The notes under the pieces are model-generated. The model was not told the origin of the DNA, made no database searches, and worked only from the letters and a program-made list of their open reading frames with translations. A stretch of 64,000 nt of DNA. Source: Streptomyces noursei ATCC 11455. GTDB taxonomy: Bacteria > Actinomycetota > Actinomycetes > Streptomycetales > Streptomycetaceae. The position numbers and the translations under genes were made by a program. The DNA lies in assembly GCF_001704275.1 (NCBI RefSeq), contig NZ_CP011533.1:8370001-8434000 (forward strand), in the 5' to 3' direction. Each line of letters begins with the position of its first letter. Within the stretch, counting starts at the first letter, position 1. Below, in pieces: positions 8,355 to 16,870 of the stretch.

Positions 8355-8357
8355 GGA
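8313..8357. repeat. Three tandem 15-bp repeats at the start of the epimerase gene
   Basis: Two identical units (8313-8327 and 8328-8342, CGGTCGCTTTCATTC on the plus strand) and one degenerate unit (8343-8357). Read on the minus strand they encode the repeats around Met1, Met6 and Met11. Confidence 0.8.
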
Positions 8358-9634
8358 GCCTCCCGCACGGCGTGGGTGTGGTTGTGGGTGTGGTCGTTCG
8401 TCCGGAACACGGCCCTGGTCAAGGCCCTGAACTGGTGGTCGAGTTGCCGCTCGGCGACCAGGTTCCGCTCGGCGAGGGTCCGTCGCAGCTCCGCCGATCG
8501 CCGCTCCAGCGCACGGAACTGCTGGAGCAGCCGGTCGGCGTCGACCTCGCGAGCCGAGTGGCAGTACGCGCCGAGTCCCATCCGATCCATGAGTGCGTCG
8601 CTCTTCGCGGCGTAGCTGAGTGCGAGCGTCGGCGTGCCGACCTTCAGCGCGCAGATCAGGTTGTGGTAGCGGGTCGCCACCACGGTGTCGGCCGCCGCCG
8701 TCTCCTTCATCAGCTCGGCCAGCGAGCCCGCCTCGGTAGCGGTGACCAGCGGCGAGTCCACCGCGTCGAGGATCGCGGTGACCACCGGCGCGTCGCAGGC
8801 GTCGCCGGTGAGCAGTCGGACCGGCCGGCCGTCCTCGACCAGCGCGCCGACGAAACGCGTGGTTCCGTCGAGGTAGCGCCGGTGGATCTCCTCGGCCCGA
8901 GCGCGGTCGTCGTTGCCGCCGTGGAAGTCCATGACGCCGACGCAGACCGGGCCCGGTGTGTTCGAGGGCGCTTGCCCGAGTTCTCCGACAGGCTCCGAGC
9001 AGGGGATACCCCCGTCCCGCGGTGTGGGCAGGGCGAATGCGAGGTCCGGGTAGACCTCGTCGCGTGTGGTGTCCACGCCCATCTCCCGTAGCGCGGCGCG
9101 GGATTGAGCGTCCCGGTACGACCGGTACGTGGCCAGCCGTGCCGACCAGCGCACCAGCGCCCGGGTCGCCCGGTCGCCGATCGGGGCGGCGCCGACGCCT
9201 ACCAGTGCGACCCGGGTGCCGAACAGCCGGCCGGACGCGCAGAGCAGGAACAGCGCGTACGGGAAGCCCCACGGCCGCAGCGGCAGCGTCGCCTCCAGGA
9301 CGCCCATGCCCGGCACGATCACCACGTCGTGCCGGCGCACCCAGGCGGCGGTGCGCACGACGTCGACGAGTTTGCCCAGGCCCTTGCCCGCGATCGCGCC
9401 CGCGCGTGACGCGGTGCGGTACTCCCCCCGGTACCAGTGCAGCCGCGTCGCGGGGATCCGGTACCGGGTCGCGACGACCTCGGGTCCGCCGCACAGTGCG
9501 TCCACGACCGCCTTCGGGTGCGCGGCGCGGAGGTACCCCAGCACGGCTTCCAGTGATCCGTCGTTGCCGAGGTTGCCGGAGCCGAGCAGGCCGAACACCC
9601 CGACGCGCAGGGGAGTTTCGCCCGTGGACGTCAT
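8351..9634 (-). CDS. Polysaccharide pyruvyl transferase family protein
   Basis: This 427-residue protein of the PF04230 family opens with RVGVFGLLGSGNLGNDGSL, the usual glycine-rich N-terminal strand-loop. It keeps DVVIVPGMGVLE, a DxHGGND segment and the C-terminal VVATRYHNLICALKVGTPTLAL region with the conserved RxH motif. Members transfer pyruvate from phosphoenolpyruvate to make acidic ketals on cell-wall glycans or exopolysaccharides. Both ends overlap the neighbouring genes by 4 bp. About residues 205-220 form a loop that contains the dispersed 17-bp motif at 8996-9012, probably an in-frame repeat insertion. The family call is firm; the acceptor sugar is unknown. Confidence 0.86.
   Translation of the reverse strand: MTSTGETPLRVGVFGLLGSGNLGNDGSLEAVLGYLRAAHPKAVVDALCGGPEVVATRYRIPATRLHWYRGEYRTASRAGAIAGKGLGKLVDVVRTAAWVRRHDVVIVPGMGVLEATLPLRPWGFPYALFLLCASGRLFGTRVALVGVGAAPIGDRATRALVRWSARLATYRSYRDAQSRAALREMGVDTTRDEVYPDLAFALPTPRDGGIPCSEPVGELGQAPSNTPGPVCVGVMDFHGGNDDRARAEEIHRRYLDGTTRFVGALVEDGRPVRLLTGDACDAPVVTAILDAVDSPLVTATEAGSLAELMKETAAADTVVATRYHNLICALKVGTPTLALSYAAKSDALMDRMGLGAYCHSAREVDADRLLQQFRALERRSAELRRTLAERNLVAERQLDHQFRALTRAVFRTNDHTHNHTHAVREAP
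8996..9012. repeat. Copy 1 of a 17-bp dispersed motif
   Basis: CGAGCAGGGGATACCCC, found again in reverse orientation at 28915-28931, in both cases inside coding sequence of the glycan operon. Confidence 0.6.
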
Positions 9635-10578
9635 GCCTGCCGCCCCTCACGGCCGGCCACCAGGTCGTCGACACGGACGGTGAGTTCGGCCGTGTCGACC
9701 GGTGCGCGGTCCTCCACCCGCTCGCCGGCGCCCGGCCGGACCCGGCTGGTCATCCAGGCGGCCAGGTGCCGGAAGCATGCGCGCCGGTCGGCCGCGGACA
9801 ACGGCGCCCGCCGGATCGCCGACACGAAGCCCTGGACGTACTCGGCGAGCAACCGGGGCGTCGGGTGCAGCGGGCCCGCCCGGCGCGGGTCCAGGTTGAC
9901 GCACCGGGAGCGCTTGGAGGGGTTCGCCCGCTCGGCGCGGGTGGGGTGGTCGCGGCGGAAGTACAGCAGCTCAGGCACCTGGTGGAAGGGCCCGTGCAGG
10001 ACGATCTCGGCGACGAACGTGCGGTCCGCGTGGTGGTAGCTGTCGTGCGGCTTCACCCGGCGCAGCATGTCGGCCCGCATGACGCCGTAGAAGTCGTCGC
10101 CACCGGGCTCGAAGAGGAAGCTGCGGAAGCGCTCCGGCGCGCTCGGCGAGTCGGTGGCGAGCCCGTACGCGTACGGGACCTTCAGTCGGCCGTCGCCGTC
10201 GATGACCGCCTGGCCGGAGTGCGCGAGGACCACGTCCGGCCGCTCGTCCAGCGCCTCCACGCAGCGCCGCAGCAGGTCCCGGGCGTAGAGGTCGTCGTGC
10301 GAGGCCCACTTGAAGAGCTCGCCGCGGCACTGGGTGAACACGTAGTTGTGGTTCGGCGCGGCGCCGACGTTCCGGGCCAGCCGGAGGTAGCGGATGCGCG
10401 CGTCCTGTGCGGCGTACTTGCGGCAGATGTCCTGGGTCCCGTCCGTCGAGGCGTTGTCGGTGATGACCAGCTCGAAGTCCTCGTAGGTCTGGCCGAGCAG
10501 GGCGTCGAGCGATTCGGCGAGGTACTCCTCGCCGTTGTACACGGGCAGGCCGATGCTCAACCGGGGATGGGCGGTCAT
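9631..10578 (-). CDS. Family 2 glycosyltransferase
   Basis: This 315-residue GT-A fold enzyme begins LSIGLPVYNGEEYLAESLDALLGQT, the standard nucleotide-sugar-binding N terminus. It has TDNASTDGT and a metal-binding acidic motif in KWASHDDLY (the DxD equivalent). It has no membrane segments, so it should act at the cytoplasmic face, adding one sugar to the lipid-linked repeat unit. The ATG at 10578 overlaps the flippase stop and its own stop overlaps the pyruvyl transferase start, both as ATGA. Donor and acceptor cannot be read from the sequence. Confidence 0.9.
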   Translation of the reverse strand: MTAHPRLSIGLPVYNGEEYLAESLDALLGQTYEDFELVITDNASTDGTQDICRKYAAQDARIRYLRLARNVGAAPNHNYVFTQCRGELFKWASHDDLYARDLLRRCVEALDERPDVVLAHSGQAVIDGDGRLKVPYAYGLATDSPSAPERFRSFLFEPGGDDFYGVMRADMLRRVKPHDSYHHADRTFVAEIVLHGPFHQVPELLYFRRDHPTRAERANPSKRSRCVNLDPRRAGPLHPTPRLLAEYVQGFVSAIRRAPLSAADRRACFRHLAAWMTSRVRPGAGERVEDRAPVDTAELTVRVDDLVAGREGRQA

Positions 10579-11894
10579 GACGTCCTCACTTCGGGGATGG
10601 GGATCTGGTGGCGCTCGCGCAGGGCGGACCGCAGCTGCAGCCACCACACGGCCGAGCCGCAGACGGTCGCGGCGGCGACGCCCCAGGCCGAGCCGACCGT
10701 GCCAGCCACGGCCGCACCGCCGAGCCCGCCGACGACGTAGCAGATGGAGGCGAACAACTGGCAGCGCAGGCTGCGCCGGGCCGCGGCGAGCGCGCGCAGC
10801 CCGGCCGCCGCGCCGGTGCCGAGGCCGGCGCCCGCCACGCCGAGCGTGGCCGGCACGATGAGCCCCGAGGCAGAGCTCCAGACGCCGCCGAGCACGAGCG
10901 CGCCGACCCGGTCCGGCACCAGCAGCAGTGCCGCGCCCCAGAGCAGCGCGGCGACGGCCTGCCCGCCGCCCAGCAGGAGGCAGAACGCGCCGAGGCGGTG
11001 CGGGGTCCGCCGCAGCACCCGTGCCGCCTCCGCGACGGTGACCAGCGAAAGACCCATCAGCACAGCCATGAACGGGCCGAGCAGGAGCTCGGCGCCCCGG
11101 ACCGCACCCACCGCGCCGACCCCGACGATCGCGCCGAGCCCGTACGCCCGGAGCTGGCTCGCGCCGCTCGTGCTGACGTTCTCCAGCAGGTACCGGTAGC
11201 CGAGGTCCCGGTGCCCGCGCAGCCACTCGCGCGCTCCGGTCAACCGGGGCCGGATACCGGACTGGAGACAGCCGTAGGCCGCGGCCACCGCGGCGGACGC
11301 GCCCCAGGCGAGCACGAAGGCGGCCACGCTGCCCACGCGGGCCGCCAGCACCATGGCCGGGACGAGCGCGATGCCCCACACCAGGTCGTTGACGAATGCC
11401 TTCCGCCCGGTGCCGGCGGCGAAGAACGCGTACCGCCAGGCGTCCTGCAACAGCAGCCCCGGCAGCACGACGCCGAGGCAGGCGAACGCGGAGCCCACGT
11501 CACCGCCGAGCACCGGTCCGAGCGCCAGGCACGCCGCGCCGATGGCGGCACCGACGCCGAGCGCGGTGCCCGACGACCGGGCCACCGCCCCGCGCCAGGA
11601 CGCGTCCGACACGCCGCTGAAGCGCACCACGAGCGGATCGGTGGCCAGCCCGCGGGAGACGCTGAGCACCACGCCGTAGGTCACCCAGGCCAGGCTGAAC
11701 ACGCCGAACGCGGTCAGCCCCAGCGAGCGGGCCACGTAGATCCCCACCACGAAGTTGGACAAGCTGGAGGCCGCCTGGTCGGCCAGTCCCCAGGACAGCC
11801 GGCCGACCATGGCCCGCTTGGCGGTCCGCCGGGCGTGTCCGGGCGGGGCCGCCGCTGTCGTCGTCTGCTCCCCTCCGGGGGTCATCGGCGTCAT
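10575..11894 (-). CDS. Wzx-like polysaccharide flippase
   Basis: This 439-residue protein has about 12 hydrophobic segments and belongs to the MATE/PST superfamily. It opens with the family-typical WGLADQAASSLSNFVVGIYVARSLG. In a Wzx/Wzy system it flips undecaprenyl-linked repeat units across the membrane. The ATG at 11894 overlaps the upstream stop; a second in-frame ATG three codons later is possible. Its neighbours (initiating transferase, Wzy-like and Wzz-like proteins in the same operon) fit this role, and no other flippase candidate is present in the window. Confidence 0.85.
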   Translation of the reverse strand: MTPMTPGGEQTTTAAAPPGHARRTAKRAMVGRLSWGLADQAASSLSNFVVGIYVARSLGLTAFGVFSLAWVTYGVVLSVSRGLATDPLVVRFSGVSDASWRGAVARSSGTALGVGAAIGAACLALGPVLGGDVGSAFACLGVVLPGLLLQDAWRYAFFAAGTGRKAFVNDLVWGIALVPAMVLAARVGSVAAFVLAWGASAAVAAAYGCLQSGIRPRLTGAREWLRGHRDLGYRYLLENVSTSGASQLRAYGLGAIVGVGAVGAVRGAELLLGPFMAVLMGLSLVTVAEAARVLRRTPHRLGAFCLLLGGGQAVAALLWGAALLLVPDRVGALVLGGVWSSASGLIVPATLGVAGAGLGTGAAAGLRALAAARRSLRCQLFASICYVVGGLGGAAVAGTVGSAWGVAAATVCGSAVWWLQLRSALRERHQIPIPEVRTS

Positions 11895-13165
11895 GCCTTG
11901 ATCAGCCCGGCGGCGCCCAGGGCGCCGGCCGCGACGGCGACGGTGTCGAACGGCAGCCCGGACCGCTCGGCGACGTCCAGCAGACTGTGCTGGCCGTCGG
12001 AGAGGTTGAGCACCCAGAGCATGGCCATCTGGGCCTGCTTGGTGTCGCTGCGCCCGCCGAGCGCGTCGTACAGCCCGCGGCGGCCCAACTGCGGTTCCCC
12101 GTAGGGGCTGAGGTTGAGGTACCGCCGGTTGCGGTCGAGCACGGCGAACGCCTCGCGGCAGACGGCGAGGGTGTCCGCCATCGCCTCCGGGGAGACGAAG
12201 TCCGGGTTGTCCGCCGAGGTGTGGTACTCGGGGTAGCCGGCGTACGGAGTCCTGCTGAGCGAGCCCACACCGAGATCGAACCCGGGTGAGCAGTACTGCC
12301 GCTCGTCGTAGCCGTACGGGGTGAACTCGGCGATGTGGTGCGGGCGTTGGGAGGCGGTCAGCACGTGCCGCAGCACCCGGTCGATCTCCGCGTCGCCGCG
12401 CCTGCTCCGCTTGTACGTGAGCTGGCCCCGGTCGCCGGCGCAGGCCAGTACCAGGCCGTGCTTGACCTGGTCGATCCGCTCCGCGTTGCGGGCCAGCCAG
12501 GTGATCGCGCCGATGGTGCCGGGCGCGTAGACGAACCGGTAGGTGTAGTACGGCGTTTCCTGCGCGAGCGCGCGGGCCAGGAACGTCGCCACCGCGATGC
12601 CGGCCAGGTTGTCGTTGGCCAGCGACGGATGGCAGACGTGGCAGGAGACGATCACCTCGTCCGGTACCTGACCGGGGATCACATGCTCGGCGTAGGTGAG
12701 GTGGCCGTCGGCGAGGGTGGAGTCGATGCGGACCTCGTAGTCGCCTTCCGGCAGCGCGTCGAGGGTGTCCTGGGCCAGGCAGAACCCCCATTCCGGCGTG
12801 TAGTAGCTGGTGCGGTACGGCACCCAGGTGGGGTGGTCCGGCAGGGTGTGCAGGTGTGCGCGCAGCTCGGCCAGCGGCATCGTCGCCGCCACCGGGACGC
12901 TGTAACCGAGCACGTGCAGACTGGACTTGGCGAAGTCGACGACCCGCCTGCCCGTGGTGTCGGCGATGTACGCGTCCCGGATGTTCCACTCCTGCGGCAC
13001 CGTCCAGTCGAGCACCTGGGTCCCCGTCGGCACCTCGTGGACCTGGAGGGGGACGTACTCGCCGACGATGTCCAGGGTGGCGCGCACGCCGTCGCCGGTG
13101 ATGCTCCGGCAGAGCGGGTACAGCCGCTCCACCAGAGCATGCATCTGTTCGCCGAGCACGGTCAT
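11891..13165 (-). CDS. DUF4910/aminopeptidase-like domain protein
   Basis: This 424-residue protein matches the DUF4910 architecture: an M28-type peptidase-like core with putative metal ligands (SCHVCHPSLANDNLAG, plus a later His in PEYHTSADN) and a C-terminal winged-helix-like segment (SDGQHSLLDVAERSGLPFDTV). Such proteins recur in O-antigen and exopolysaccharide loci beside nucleotidyltransferase, SDR and PIG-L genes. Their reaction is not established, and hydrolysis of an amide on a sugar intermediate is one possibility. It overlaps both neighbours by 4 bp. The family assignment is reasonably sure; the function is not. Confidence 0.82.
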   Translation of the reverse strand: MTVLGEQMHALVERLYPLCRSITGDGVRATLDIVGEYVPLQVHEVPTGTQVLDWTVPQEWNIRDAYIADTTGRRVVDFAKSSLHVLGYSVPVAATMPLAELRAHLHTLPDHPTWVPYRTSYYTPEWGFCLAQDTLDALPEGDYEVRIDSTLADGHLTYAEHVIPGQVPDEVIVSCHVCHPSLANDNLAGIAVATFLARALAQETPYYTYRFVYAPGTIGAITWLARNAERIDQVKHGLVLACAGDRGQLTYKRSRRGDAEIDRVLRHVLTASQRPHHIAEFTPYGYDERQYCSPGFDLGVGSLSRTPYAGYPEYHTSADNPDFVSPEAMADTLAVCREAFAVLDRNRRYLNLSPYGEPQLGRRGLYDALGGRSDTKQAQMAMLWVLNLSDGQHSLLDVAERSGLPFDTVAVAAGALGAAGLIKA

Positions 13166-14187
13166 CGGCGCCACCGCAGGGTGTCGTCGACGGTGCCGGC
13201 GTCGGACGCCGCGCGCAGCACCGCGAGGCGGGTGAAGCGCTGCTCGAAGTCCTCCCGGGTCAGGCCGAACGTCCGGTAGGCGTCGGCGAGTTCGAGCGCG
13301 CCCCGCTGCACCGTCCACTCGCAGTCGAAGCCGGGGATCGCCGCGCGGAACCGGGAGAAGTCCACCCGGTACGAGCGCGGATCGGCGCCGTTCTCCCCGG
13401 TGATCCTGACCTTCGCGCCGGACACCGCCTCGGCGACCTGCTCAGCGATCTCGGCGACCGTGACGTTGTTGGTCTCGCTGCCGATGTTGAACGCCCGGTC
13501 GTGCACCGCTTCCCGCGGCGCGCTCAGCGCGGCCGCGAAGGCCCGTGCGATGTCGGCGGCGTGCACCAGCGGGCGCCAGGGGGTGCCGTCGGAGAGCACC
13601 AGCACCTCGCCGGACAGGAGCACGTGGCCCACCAGGTTGTTCAGCACGATGTCGGCGCGCAGCCGGGGGGAGTAGCCGAAGGCGGTGGCGTTCCTCATGT
13701 ACACCGGGGTGAAGTCGCCGTCGGCCAGCGCGTGCAGGTCGTCCTCCACCCGCACCTTGGACTCCGCGTACGGCGTCACCGGGCGCAGCGGGGCGTCCTC
13801 GGCCACCAGGTCGTCACCGCCGGCGGCGCCGTAGACCGAGCAGGTCGACGCATACAGGAAGCGTCGTACTCCGGCGTCGCGGGCGAGTTGGGCGAGGCGT
13901 ACGGACGCGTGGTGGTTGATGTCGTAGGTGAGTTCCGGCGCCAGTGATCCCAACGGGTCGTTGGACAGCGCGGCCAGGTGGATAACGGCGTCCACCCCGG
14001 CCACGTGTTCGGCCGTGACGTCGCGAAGGTCCACCTGATGTCCGGACGGGTCCGCAGGCGTCGGGCCGAGGACGCAGTCGGCGAACAGGCCGGCGTCGAG
14101 GCCGACGACGTCGTGTCCGGCGGCCGTGAGGACCGGGGCCATGACGGTGCCCAGGTAGCCCTGGTGTCCGGTGAGCAGTACGCGCAA
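13162..14187 (-). CDS. NAD-dependent epimerase/dehydratase (extended SDR)
   Basis: This 341-residue extended short-chain dehydrogenase has the cofactor motif GHQGYLG at residues 7-13, HLAALSNDP, the active-site region STCSVYG, and the catalytic YAESK. It probably modifies C4 or C6 of the nucleotide sugar made by the adjacent nucleotidyltransferase. The exact reaction (4,6-dehydratase, 4-reductase or epimerase) is not clear. The first motif GxxGYLG differs from the more usual GxxGFIG. The start is a TTG with GGGGGAT upstream, only 3 bp after the PIG-L stop. Confidence 0.88.
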   Translation of the reverse strand: MRVLLTGHQGYLGTVMAPVLTAAGHDVVGLDAGLFADCVLGPTPADPSGHQVDLRDVTAEHVAGVDAVIHLAALSNDPLGSLAPELTYDINHHASVRLAQLARDAGVRRFLYASTCSVYGAAGGDDLVAEDAPLRPVTPYAESKVRVEDDLHALADGDFTPVYMRNATAFGYSPRLRADIVLNNLVGHVLLSGEVLVLSDGTPWRPLVHAADIARAFAAALSAPREAVHDRAFNIGSETNNVTVAEIAEQVAEAVSGAKVRITGENGADPRSYRVDFSRFRAAIPGFDCEWTVQRGALELADAYRTFGLTREDFEQRFTRLAVLRAASDAGTVDDTLRWRR

Positions 14188-14190
14188 GGT

Positions 14191-14841
14191 TCAATCCCCC
14201 AGGTCGAGAGCGAGTTTGGTGACGGCGAACGCCTCGGCGTAGCGCGCGTGGCATTCGATTCCGCGGATCCGGGCGAGGCCGAGGAACGCCTCGCGGTCGT
14301 ACCAGGGCCGGTGCCGCTGCGAGGGGTAGTGCTCCTGCAGCAGCCGTACCTTCCGTTCGGCGATCTCGGGCGACAGCGGCTGGTACGCCGCCGGGCGGCC
14401 GAGGTCGCCGTCCCACTTGACGATCTCGTAGCCGAGTACGAGGTGGTCGCGGAACGCGGTGGGAATCAGCCGCGCCAGGCCGCGGTGGTCCTGGTGCGCG
14501 TCATCGGTGCGCGGGGCGAGGATCAGGTCCGGGTCGGTCTGCGCGCGCAGCTCCTCGACGGCGGCCTTGGCCTCGTCCCAGTGCACGGGCATCCTCCCGT
14601 CCGGCAACTTCAGTACGGTCAGGTGCAGTTCGGCTTCCGGACAGAAGGCGGTGAGCGCGGCCCGCTCCTCCTGCTCCCGTTCGGTGCCGCTGCCGGAGAG
14701 CACCAGCGCGTCGACGCGGATACCCGGCCGCGCCAGGCACATCGTCAGCAGCGTGCCGCCGGCACCGATGGCGATGTCGTCGCAGTGCGCGCCCACCGCG
14801 ACGATCCGGGCCAGGTTGCGCCCGGCGCCGAGCCGGATCAT
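14191..14841 (-). CDS. PIG-L/LmbE-family deacetylase
   Basis: This 216-residue protein has the zinc-binding AHCDDIAIGAGGT motif (family form AHPDDE, here with Cys for Pro and Ile for Glu) and a downstream TDDAHQDHRGL that supplies the third ligand. The family removes N-acetyl groups from GlcNAc-type sugars or related compounds. The AHCDD variant is common in exopolysaccharide loci. Deacetylation of an amino sugar in the repeat unit or on a nucleotide sugar is the likely role. The ATG at 14841 overlaps the nucleotidyltransferase stop by 4 bp. Confidence 0.86.
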   Translation of the reverse strand: MIRLGAGRNLARIVAVGAHCDDIAIGAGGTLLTMCLARPGIRVDALVLSGSGTEREQEERAALTAFCPEAELHLTVLKLPDGRMPVHWDEAKAAVEELRAQTDPDLILAPRTDDAHQDHRGLARLIPTAFRDHLVLGYEIVKWDGDLGRPAAYQPLSPEIAERKVRLLQEHYPSQRHRPWYDREAFLGLARIRGIECHARYAEAFAVTKLALDLGD

Positions 14842-15632
14842 GCGCACACCCCGGCGGCGTCCCGCTCCCACACGGCCCAGGGGCGCTCGCCCCGCGCGTA
14901 GGCGGCGTCGAGCGCGGCCCGCTCCTTCACGGTGTCGGTCGGCTTCCAGAAGCCGCGGTGCTGATGCGCCACCAGGCGTCCCTGCTTGGCCAGTTGGGAG
15001 CAGCCGTCGGCGACCAGATCGCCGTTCTCCGGTATGTGGTCGAAGACTTCCTGGCGGAGCACGAAGTAGCCGCCGTTCTCCCACAGCGGCAGTTCGCTGA
15101 CCGCGGTGATCCCGCCGACGAGCCCGTCCTCACCCAACTCCACGCAATGGAAGGAGGATTGGGGCGGCACGACCATCATCGACGCACCCGCGTCGCGCTG
15201 CGCGAACCGGTCGATCATCTCGGGCAGCGGTGCGTCGGTGAGCACGTCGGCGTAGTTGGCGAGGAACATCTCGTCGCCGTCCAGGTGGTGGCGCACCCGG
15301 CGCAGCCGCTCCCCGATCGGCGACTCCACACCGGTCTGCGCGAACGTGATCGTCCAGTCGGATATGTCGGTGGAGAGCAGCTCGGTGCGCCCGCCCCGCA
15401 GCACGAAGTCGTTGGACGTCGTCTCCTCGTAGTGGAGGAAGAAGTCCTTGATGTGGTGGGCGCCGTAACCGAGGCACAGGATGAACTCCGTGTGCCCGAA
15501 GTGCGCGTAGTAGCGCATGACGTGCCAGATCAGCGGCCGGGGCCCGACCATCGCCATCGGCTTCGGCACGTCGTCCGCGGCGCCGCTGCGCATCCGCATC
15601 CCGTAGCCGCCGCAGAACAGAACGACCTTCAT
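14838..15632 (-). CDS. Sugar-1-phosphate nucleotidyltransferase (RfbF-like)
   Basis: This 264-residue enzyme begins VVLFCGGYGMRMR, the nucleotide-binding loop GGxGxRxR, followed by PKPM with the catalytic Lys. The later sequence (SNDFVLRGG, TDAPLPEMI, WENGGYFVL) resembles glucose-1-phosphate cytidylyltransferase. It would charge a hexose-1-phosphate with CTP (or another NTP) and so open the sugar-nucleotide pathway of this sub-cluster. The ATG at 15632 overlaps the methyltransferase stop as TGATG. The family is secure; the choice of nucleotide is inferred from overall resemblance only. Confidence 0.88.
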   Translation of the reverse strand: MKVVLFCGGYGMRMRSGAADDVPKPMAMVGPRPLIWHVMRYYAHFGHTEFILCLGYGAHHIKDFFLHYEETTSNDFVLRGGRTELLSTDISDWTITFAQTGVESPIGERLRRVRHHLDGDEMFLANYADVLTDAPLPEMIDRFAQRDAGASMMVVPPQSSFHCVELGEDGLVGGITAVSELPLWENGGYFVLRQEVFDHIPENGDLVADGCSQLAKQGRLVAHQHRGFWKPTDTVKERAALDAAYARGERPWAVWERDAAGVCA

Positions 15633-16870
15633 CAGTTGACCTCGACAATGCTCAGTTCCGGGATGGGGAAGACAAGGCGGCCGCCCCATTCGTGCACGTA
15701 GGACAGCTGCTCGACGAGCTCGGCCCGCAGGTTCCACGGGAGGACGAGGACGTAGTCCGGCTTGTCGGCGGCGATCTGTTCGGGCGGCAGGATCGGGATG
15801 CGGGTCCCGGGGGTGAACCTGCCGTGCTTGTACGGGTTCCTGTCGACCGTGTAGGCGAGCAGGTCGGGGCGGATGCCGCAGTGGTTGAGCAGGGTGTTGC
15901 CCTTGCCCGGCGCGCCGTAGCCGACGACCGTCTCGCCGCGCTCGGCCGCTGTGATGAGGAACTTCAACAGGTCCCGGCGCACCTTGGCCACCCGGGCGGC
16001 GAACTCCGCGTACCCGGACAGCTCCTGAAGGCCGGCAGCCTTCTCCCGGGCCAGCACGTCGGCCACGTTTCCCCAAGCTCTCGGCTCGCCGGCCACCTCG
16101 GTCGGCCGGGCCCACAGCCGGATCGAGCCGCCGTGCGTGGGCAGCAACTCGACGTCCACGAGCGCGAGTCCGCCGCTCGCCAGCGCCCGGATCGCGGACG
16201 CGACCGTGTAGTACTGGAAGTGCTCGTGGTAGATCGTGTCGTACTGGTTCTCCTCGATCAGGGTCAGCAGGTGCTGCACCTCGATGGAGACCCAGCCGTC
16301 GTCGGCGACCAGGGCGCGCAGCCCCTTGGTGAACCCGACGACGTCGGGGATGTGCGCGTAGACGTTGTTGGCCACGACCAGGTCCGCCGGACCGTGCTCG
16401 GCGCGGACGGCCGAGCCGGTGTCCGGGGACAGGAACTCCGTGAGCGTGGGCACACCCTTCTCCCGCGCCGCGGCACCGACGTTCACCGACGGCTCGATGC
16501 CCAGGCAGCGGATCTCCCGGTCCACCAAGTGCCGCAGCAGGTAGCCGTCGTTGCTCGCGACCTCGACCACGAAGGCGTCGGGGCCGAGAGCGAGGCGCCG
16601 CACGGCGTCGGCGACGAACGTGCGCGCATGCTCCACCCAGGAGGTCGAGTAGGAGGAGAAGTACGCGTACTCGCTGAACGTCTCCTCCGGCGTGATCAGC
16701 GGAGGGATCTGCGCCAGCCAGCAGTCGGTGCAGACCCGCAGGTGCAGCGGGTACGCCGGCTCCGCCCTGTCCAGTTGGTCCGCGGCGAGAAAGCTCTCAC
16801 ATGGTGGCGTCGCCCCGAGGTCGACGACGCTCGCCATCGCTTCCGAGCCGCAGAGTCGGCATCGTGTCAT
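15632..16870 (-). CDS. SAM-dependent nucleotide-sugar C-methyltransferase
   Basis: This 412-residue protein has the three-part layout of sugar C-methyltransferases: an N-terminal zinc ribbon (CRLCG and CTDCW), a central SAM-binding domain (VVEVASNDGYLL and the EHFQYYT segment), and a C-terminal domain with GYGAPGKGNTLLNHCGI. Relatives act on C3 or C5 of 4-keto nucleotide sugars to make branched sugars. Together with the adjacent nucleotidyltransferase, SDR and RmlC-like epimerase it points to a branched-chain deoxysugar in the glycan. The ATG directly abuts the stop of the upstream glycosyltransferase. Confidence 0.9.
   Translation of the reverse strand: MTRCRLCGSEAMASVVDLGATPPCESFLAADQLDRAEPAYPLHLRVCTDCWLAQIPPLITPEETFSEYAYFSSYSTSWVEHARTFVADAVRRLALGPDAFVVEVASNDGYLLRHLVDREIRCLGIEPSVNVGAAAREKGVPTLTEFLSPDTGSAVRAEHGPADLVVANNVYAHIPDVVGFTKGLRALVADDGWVSIEVQHLLTLIEENQYDTIYHEHFQYYTVASAIRALASGGLALVDVELLPTHGGSIRLWARPTEVAGEPRAWGNVADVLAREKAAGLQELSGYAEFAARVAKVRRDLLKFLITAAERGETVVGYGAPGKGNTLLNHCGIRPDLLAYTVDRNPYKHGRFTPGTRIPILPPEQIAADKPDYVLVLPWNLRAELVEQLSYVHEWGGRLVFPIPELSIVEVN

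Noticed and set aside
14191..15084. Longer frame for the PIG-L protein starting at 15084
   Set aside because: The extension overlaps the nucleotidyltransferase gene; the ATG at 14841 overlaps its stop by 4 bp and begins the conserved domain.
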